The notes beneath the pieces were generated by a model. It was not told where the DNA came from. It saw nothing but the letters and a program-made list of their open reading frames with translations, and made no database searches. A stretch of DNA of 64,000 nt, taken from positions 1-64,000 of the forward strand of contig JAEYHZ010000013.1 of the NCBI GenBank assembly GCA_023409265.1, read 5' to 3'. This stretch comes from Bacillota bacterium (GTDB taxonomy: Bacteria > Bacillota > Clostridia > Acetivibrionales > DSM-1351). Positions 59,355 to 64,000 of the stretch are shown here, in pieces. The position numbers and the translations under genes are program-made. Position 1 is the first letter of the stretch. The number at the start of each line of letters is the position of its first letter.

Positions 59355-60497
59355 CTACGCCCTGGACAGCTTTCGCCTATTATATAAAATTACTCCCGCT
59401 GCGAAATATATAAGCGAAAGCAGCACAATCATTGCCATATCAAACCCTACGTCTGTTATGCCACTCCCAAAATTAAGAATTTTGTTAAAAGCATTTGCAG
59501 TATGGGTTAACGGCAAAATATCCGTTATTCCAAAAGAATGCCCCCCAAGAGTGAATAAATTAATTTTAGGTAATGGAAACATGGATCCTGAGAAAAACAT
59601 CATAATGAAAAATGGAAAACACCCGATTGTAAGTACGTCAAATACAGAATTCAGAAAGCTTGAAACCAAAAGGCTGACTGCCACCATTGAAAAGCTTGAA
59701 ACTATTCCAACTATCAGCACCGGACCAAATTCTCCTACAGGTTTATATCCCAGCCCTAATGCCGTCCAGTAGGATAACATCAGAGCTATGACAGCTATAA
59801 GTGCCTGTACAATGCAAATTCCCAAGAGGAAGTTAAAAGCACCAAGGCGGCTGAGTTTAAGTCTTATAAGTGTCCTCTTGTCATTTTCCTTAACAATGGT
59901 AGCACATGCAGTGAACAAAATCATGAGTATTGCAAGGGATATCAACCCCGGAGCATAGTTATCAAATTCGTTCAGAGGCAGCTTTTTTTCCAAAAACGTT
60001 TCGGTAATTTTAGATGGCAAAGTAATTTTTGCAACATCCATACCCTGTTTATAAACTATATCTGATGATAACACAGCAGCAACTGTATATTTCATGTTTC
60101 CCATACTTCCCAAAAAGTCTACCGCCACTGTTGATTTATTCTTGTCAAAGGCACTCATTAGCAGTATTTTTGAATAGTTCTCTGGTATGACCATACCCAA
60201 ATCAATTGACTTATCCTTAACTTTGGTTTCAAGTTGTTCTCTATTGTTAAATTCAGATACGCTGAACAATTTTATATTTTTCTCACCTCTGGTATTTTCA
60301 AGTGTCTTAATAAGCTCTGTTGATTCATTTCCCATGTCATAATTCAAGATTCCAATATTATATGTAGTAGGTTCCGAACCGTAATACAAGTTCATCAGCA
60401 ATATAAAAAAAGGAGAGAAAACCAAAACCATAATAAGAACCTTCCAGTCCCTGATGTTTTCTTTAAGGGTTTTTACCACAGAAGCAATCAGTTTCAT
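59355..60497 (-). CDS. ABC-2-type permease
   Basis: 380 aa, ABC2_membrane_3 topology: TM1 (~20-38), a large extracellular region (residues ~40-170), then five helices (from ~185). GLISLAILMILFTACATIVKE and FSGSMFPLPKINLF are typical. Coupled to the ATPase gene by a 4-bp overlap. Likely exports drugs, lipids or peptides. Confidence 0.88.
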   Translation of the reverse strand: MKLIASVVKTLKENIRDWKVLIMVLVFSPFFILLMNLYYGSEPTTYNIGILNYDMGNESTELIKTLENTRGEKNIKLFSVSEFNNREQLETKVKDKSIDLGMVIPENYSKILLMSAFDKNKSTVAVDFLGSMGNMKYTVAAVLSSDIVYKQGMDVAKITLPSKITETFLEKKLPLNEFDNYAPGLISLAILMILFTACATIVKENDKRTLIRLKLSRLGAFNFLLGICIVQALIAVIALMLSYWTALGLGYKPVGEFGPVLIVGIVSSFSMVAVSLLVSSFLNSVFDVLTIGCFPFFIMMFFSGSMFPLPKINLFTLGGHSFGITDILPLTHTANAFNKILNFGSGITDVGFDMAMIVLLSLIYFAAGVILYNRRKLSRA

Positions 60498-61441
60498 TCA
60501 CGAAGTCCCCTTCCTGTCATAGAAATAAATGCATCTTCCAGAGTCCTTTTTCGAATTGTCATATCATCTATATGTATGTCAAAAGCTTTTAAAACTTTAT
60601 TTACTGCCGGAATAAGCTCAAGGACATCATTTGCTCCAAGCTGGAAAAATCCATCTGCAAATTTCTTTTCAGAGAATTCCTTTGGAAGCAAGCCGATAAC
60701 CCTGTCTGCCATATCTCTGCTGACCTCGTTGACTCGTACCTGAAGAATATCGCCTGCTCCAGACTTTTGCTTTATTTTTTCAGGTGTATCCAATAAAAGT
60801 ATCTTTCCATGATCAATTATTGCCACCCTGTCGGAAAGCCTGTCAGCTTCGTCCATGTCATGGGTAGTAAGTATTACTGTTTTTTCCTTTGCCAGCTGCC
60901 TTATAAAGTCCCTTACAAGAATTCGGCTCTGGGGGTCAAGACCGGCCTGGGGTTCATCAAGTATTATCAACTCGGGGTCATGTGCAATAGCCAGTGCAAT
61001 ATTCAGCCTTCTCTGCATACCTCCCGATAAGGTCCTGGCAAGCTTGTTTCTTTTGTCCCAGAGTCCAAGTGTTTCAAGTATATCTTCAGCTTTTTTTCCA
61101 GCTGATTTTGGAGATTTATCATAGGACATTATAATAAACTTCAATTGCTCAAGACAGGTGAGAAGCTCCCAAATCACTATTTCCTGCGGGCATAACCCTA
61201 TCATTGACTTTATGGCGTTATAGTCTTTAGACAGGGAATGTCCATTAATCTCTATATCCCCTGCATCAGCCTTCAACAGTCCGCAAAGTATTTTGATAGT
61301 TGTAGTTTTACCTGCACCGTTTGGACCCAGAAGGCCAAATACCTCTCCTCTGTTTACTGAGAAACTTATATTATCAACGGCGTAAAAATCATTAAAACGC
61401 TTTTTCAGCCCCTTTACCGAAAGCAAAATGCTTTTCTCCAT
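60494..61441 (-). CDS. ABC transporter ATP-binding protein
   Basis: 315 aa. Walker A GPNGAGKTTTIK, Q-loop CPQEIVIWE, signature LSGGMQRRLNIALAI, Walker B LIILDEPQAGLD, H-loop LTTHDMDEAD, then a C-terminal DUF4162-like tail (LQVRVNEVSRDMADRV...) ending with LEDAFISMTGR. CcmA/drug-exporter type. Start overlaps the TetR stop (TAATG), so translation is coupled. Confidence 0.93.
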   Translation of the reverse strand: MEKSILLSVKGLKKRFNDFYAVDNISFSVNRGEVFGLLGPNGAGKTTTIKILCGLLKADAGDIEINGHSLSKDYNAIKSMIGLCPQEIVIWELLTCLEQLKFIIMSYDKSPKSAGKKAEDILETLGLWDKRNKLARTLSGGMQRRLNIALAIAHDPELIILDEPQAGLDPQSRILVRDFIRQLAKEKTVILTTHDMDEADRLSDRVAIIDHGKILLLDTPEKIKQKSGAGDILQVRVNEVSRDMADRVIGLLPKEFSEKKFADGFFQLGANDVLELIPAVNKVLKAFDIHIDDMTIRKRTLEDAFISMTGRGLRE

Positions 61442-62025
61442 TAAGCATTACCTCCCATCCAAACTTTTTCAAGGCGTTGGCAGAGAATCTCCACATCCTC
61501 CTGAGGATTGATAATTGCGTAAGACAGCACACCATCCAGCGCTCCCATAAGAGAAATACCATATGCCTCAGGATCTGAAATTTTTAATTCACCCGATGCT
61601 GCTGCACGATTGAACATTTTCACAAAGAAGCTGGTGGTTTGAATTACATACTCATTGTAATATTCCATTAAAACACTGGACTCCAGGGCTTTAGACATTG
61701 ATAAGAAGAAGAAGCTCAATTCTTTTCTTCTTGAAGTCCAGTAACTTATATAATCCCTGGTATACTGCCTGATACCTTCAAGAGGCCTGGGATTTGACAT
61801 TGCTTTTACAGCCATGTCCATGACAGGTGCTGAAAGCTTATTATTAGCCTCCATCAAAAGTACTTCCTTATTGGGGAAATGATGATACAGGCCTCCCTTG
61901 CTGACACCTGCCCTTTTTGCAATAGCCTCCATGGAGGCTCCACTGTAGCCCTTTTCAACAAATTCTTCTACTGCTGCTGATAGTAATGATTCAATTCTGT
62001 TTTCTTTAGGTTGTTTCTTAGTCAT
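61441..62025 (-). CDS. TetR-family repressor
   Basis: 194 aa. N-terminal HTH SLLSAAVEEFVEKGYSGASMEAIAKRAGVSKGGLYHHFPNKEVLLMEA and a C-terminal TetR_C domain. First gene of the tetR-ATPase-permease operon, with a perfect-looking operator just upstream of its ATG. So it is most likely autoregulatory and controls export. Confidence 0.92.
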   Translation of the reverse strand: MTKKQPKENRIESLLSAAVEEFVEKGYSGASMEAIAKRAGVSKGGLYHHFPNKEVLLMEANNKLSAPVMDMAVKAMSNPRPLEGIRQYTRDYISYWTSRRKELSFFFLSMSKALESSVLMEYYNEYVIQTTSFFVKMFNRAAASGELKISDPEAYGISLMGALDGVLSYAIINPQEDVEILCQRLEKVWMGGNA

Positions 62026-62036
62026 TTTCTGCTCCT

Positions 62037-62057
62037 ACATTCCGACTGTCGGTATGT
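62037..62057. promoter_or_regulatory. TetR operator
   Basis: Inverted repeat ACATTCCGAC-T-GTCGGTATGT: 10-bp half-sites with one mismatch, centred at 62047. It lies 12 bp upstream of the TetR ATG and overlaps the leader. Confidence 0.8.
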
Positions 62058-62104
62058 TTCTATGGTAACAGAAATACCTGCCAAAAGCAATATTTTCTTC
62101 CAGC

Positions 62105-62662
62105 TTAATTAACATTTTTAGAAGAGACCGCAAAAATTCCTGCCAAAGCAGCTCCCAATATATCACATATCATATCAATATTAGTATCAGCATTACTGCT
62201 TTGATTTACAGTTTTAAAAATAATATCAACAAGGAACTCTGCTATTTCAAAAACTGTTCCTAAAAAAGAGCCCAATAACAATACAAAAATAAAAACCAAA
62301 TACCGTGGAATCAGCTGAAAATGTCCTTGCCTTTCAACTATTAAGAATATAAAAGCCGAAAAGGAAAAGGTTCCAAATACGTGCAGTATTTTATCAAAAT
62401 ACATAGATGAATTATAGAGTTGCAGGTAATCACCGAGAAAACCGTTTGCCAATAATGATAGGGTGACAGAGATTCTAATAAAGTTTGTAATGATAATACC
62501 TTTTTTGTGTTCGTATGACAGAAAAAATAGATATAGAAGCAGGATAGCAGCTGAAAATCCCGAGCTCATATATTTCTTTTGTGGTAAAAATGCCAGGATT
62601 AATGAAATCTGTAAAACAATATAAATGATGTTTATCAGCTTTGTACATAGTTTTCTGGTCAT
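62105..62662 (-). CDS. Integral membrane protein, DUF2238 / YjdF-like
   Basis: 185 aa with about five helices. YFDKILHVFGTFSFSAFIFLIVE, FEIAEFLVDIIF and DTNIDMICDILGAALAGIFA match the DUF2238/YjdF family, in which acidic and His residues lie in helices. No clear function; family members are widely spread. ATG at 62662 with GGGAGAAAT. Monocistronic. Confidence 0.75.
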   Translation of the reverse strand: MTRKLCTKLINIIYIVLQISLILAFLPQKKYMSSGFSAAILLLYLFFLSYEHKKGIIITNFIRISVTLSLLANGFLGDYLQLYNSSMYFDKILHVFGTFSFSAFIFLIVERQGHFQLIPRYLVFIFVLLLGSFLGTVFEIAEFLVDIIFKTVNQSSNADTNIDMICDILGAALAGIFAVSSKNVN

Positions 62663-62802
62663 CTTGATTTCTCCCGGAGATGCTTATACTTGGAAAGTTG
62701 CTTCCAACTTAGATTTTGTGATTAATTAAGGCTATTTATACTCAAAATCAAGAAAATTAGCTTTGCATCAACTGGTCTGTTTCTCCCCGTTGGATATTAA
62801 AT

Positions 62803-63405
62803 TCATACATTAAAAGTTTTATAGAACTGAAAAAATCTCTCGGCGTTTTCAAACTGCTCCATGCCTTTATAAGCCTCACTGATTACCAAATATGTTTCCG
62901 GATTGTTCAATTCTGAGGATAAAGCAGTTTTTGCAAACTCCAGAGCTTTATGGTACTGTTTGTTCTGCAAAAGCACCTTGGCCTCCCCTATTAGACTATC
63001 TGATTTTACATTTTCTTTTTTTGGTATTTCCTCTGAAGCACTCAGGGACCTATTATCAAATTCCTTTAAAACACTCCTGATTTTTTCTGCAGAAAACGGT
63101 TTTTGTACATAAGCTACTGCACCCAGGTTTGTACAATCCACGGCATTTTTAACTGTTGCATATGCTGTAATAATTATTACAGGGGTTTTGATTCCAAGCT
63201 CTCTGATTCTCTTTAAGACTTCGGTTCCACGAATTTCAGGCAGTTTTATATCCAAAAACGCCAAATCGAAACTATGAGCCATAAACATATCCAACGCCTG
63301 CTTCCCATCGCATGCCGCCATAACTTCATAGCCTTCAAGTTCAAGACATTTGGTTAGAATCATCCTGATATTTTTCGTATCGTCTACAATTAAAACCTTT
63401 TTCAT
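62803..63405 (-). CDS. Response regulator (receiver with C-terminal helical region)
   Basis: 200 aa. Receiver domain 1-120: VLIVDDTKNIRMIL, Asp52 in LAFLDIKLPE, Thr in IIITAYATVKNA, Lys in YVQKPF. The C-terminal 80 aa (IGEAKVLLQNKQYHKALEFAKTAL...VISEAYKGMEQFENAERFFQFYK) is TPR-like, not a DNA-binding domain, so output is protein-protein. Overlaps the kinase gene by 4 bp (ATGA). Confidence 0.9.
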   Translation of the reverse strand: MKKVLIVDDTKNIRMILTKCLELEGYEVMAACDGKQALDMFMAHSFDLAFLDIKLPEIRGTEVLKRIRELGIKTPVIIITAYATVKNAVDCTNLGAVAYVQKPFSAEKIRSVLKEFDNRSLSASEEIPKKENVKSDSLIGEAKVLLQNKQYHKALEFAKTALSSELNNPETYLVISEAYKGMEQFENAERFFQFYKTFNV

Positions 63406-64000
63406 AGCTTTTGTTCCCTTCCCGCAAAATTTAATGTAAATGTAAAGCTGCTCCCGACATCAAGTTCACTTTCACACCAAATCCTGCCTTGATGTGCTTC
63501 TATGATATCCCGGACAACCGCCAGCCCCAATCCGGTTCCCCGCACTTCGAAATCACCGTCCTTTACCTGGACAAATTTTTCAAAGATTTTATCAATATAT
63601 TCTTTTGGAATTCCTGTGCCTGTATCTTTGACCGTAACATAAATCATATTTTCTTTTTCCACTGCGCTGACACTGATTTCATCGCCTGCATTTGTATATT
63701 TTAAGGCATTGGAAATCAGATTGTTCAACACCCATGTGATTTTCTCAAAGTCAGCAATAACAGCAGGAGTGTCCTCGTCACAATTAAAATATATTGTCTT
63801 ATCCTGCTGTTCTGCTATATGGTAAAATGGTTTAACTGCAAATTCAATAATGTCATCAATCGATAAATTCTGAAACTTGTACACAGCCTTGCCGGACTCA
63901 ATCCGTGTCAATTCCAGCAAGTCATTTACCAGATTTGTAAGGCGGTCGCCATCTTCACGAATAGCTTTCATGAACTGCATCTGGTCATCATTCAGCTGTC
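63402..64000 (-). CDS. Histidine kinase, C-terminal part (cut by window edge)
   Basis: About 199 codons in the window, frame open to the edge. HisKA second helix (DDQMQFMKAIREDGDRLTNLVNDLLELTRIESGK) then HATPase_c: VLNNLISNALKYTNAGDEIS, VKDTGTGIPKEYIDKIFEKFVQ and GTGLGLAVVRDIIEAHQG. The phospho-His lies outside the window. Partner of the response regulator downstream. Confidence 0.92.
   Translation of the reverse strand, partial: QLNDDQMQFMKAIREDGDRLTNLVNDLLELTRIESGKAVYKFQNLSIDDIIEFAVKPFYHIAEQQDKTIYFNCDEDTPAVIADFEKITWVLNNLISNALKYTNAGDEISVSAVEKENMIYVTVKDTGTGIPKEYIDKIFEKFVQVKDGDFEVRGTGLGLAVVRDIIEAHQGRIWCESELDVGSSFTFTLNFAGREQKL

Noticed and set aside
51430..59365. Short shared string CTGGCACACAA...ACCTCTA at 51437 and 59326
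   Set aside because: Only about 20 scattered matching positions; may be chance. Not enough to call a repeat.

Overview
The window comes from a low-GC, anaerobic Gram-positive bacterium of the Clostridia. Signs of this are strong AGGAGG ribosome sites, a ferredoxin-linked 2-oxoacid oxidoreductase, a type III glutamine synthetase, a YesMN/LytS-type sugar-sensing system, a glycoside hydrolase remnant and strong minus-strand gene bias. A cellulolytic Ruminiclostridium-like host is plausible but not proven from sequence alone.

Layout. 1-0.46 kb is a tandem array of ~113-bp units, each carrying a minus-strand promoter and a small dyad. 0.8-5.9 kb holds a DinB/methyltransferase pair, a UPF0303 protein, a Gfo/Idh/MocA oxidoreductase, a DeoR regulator with direct-repeat operators, and a broken GH2 gene. 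6-24.7 kb is an accessory region. Its single small genes, nearly all on the minus strand, are separated by two families of repeated intergenic modules made of a terminator followed by a promoter. It also holds an IS110-family element, a bidirectional promoter with a LexA-like box, and remnants of Fic, flavodoxin and small mobile-element genes. 24.8-34.5 kb has a polysaccharide deacetylase, a DUF4179 membrane protein, a WYL-regulator/M24 peptidase/DUF3795 operon, a Cache histidine kinase and a transglutaminase-like membrane protein. 35-37 kb is glnN on the plus strand, preceded by a strongly structured palindromic element. 37-40.3 kb is a four-subunit 2-oxoacid:ferredoxin oxidoreductase operon. 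40.8-50.1 kb is a complete ytfQ-ytfR-ytfT-yjfF-type sugar ABC importer with a three-component sensor (extra binding protein, histidine kinase, AraC-type response regulator). 50.3-57.2 kb has alanine dehydrogenase and an Lrp regulator, a MinD-like ATPase, TcdA, a flavin reductase and an amidohydrolase. 57.3-58.3 kb has a ferredoxin and an isochorismatase on the plus strand. 58.4-64 kb has an AraC/GyrI regulator, a TetR-ABC exporter operon with a clear operator, a DUF2238-like membrane protein, and a response regulator with a histidine kinase cut by the window edge.

How it works together. The backbone parts (sugar sensing and uptake, 2-oxoacid oxidation with ferredoxin, nitrogen assimilation through GlnN and alanine dehydrogenase) form coherent operons. 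The accessory region is organised quite differently. Its genes look like independent cassettes, each behind a shared, duplicated promoter/terminator module; in one module family the promoter spacer is occupied by a perfect dyad, which suggests co-regulation of otherwise unrelated genes. No rRNA, tRNA or CRISPR array was seen.
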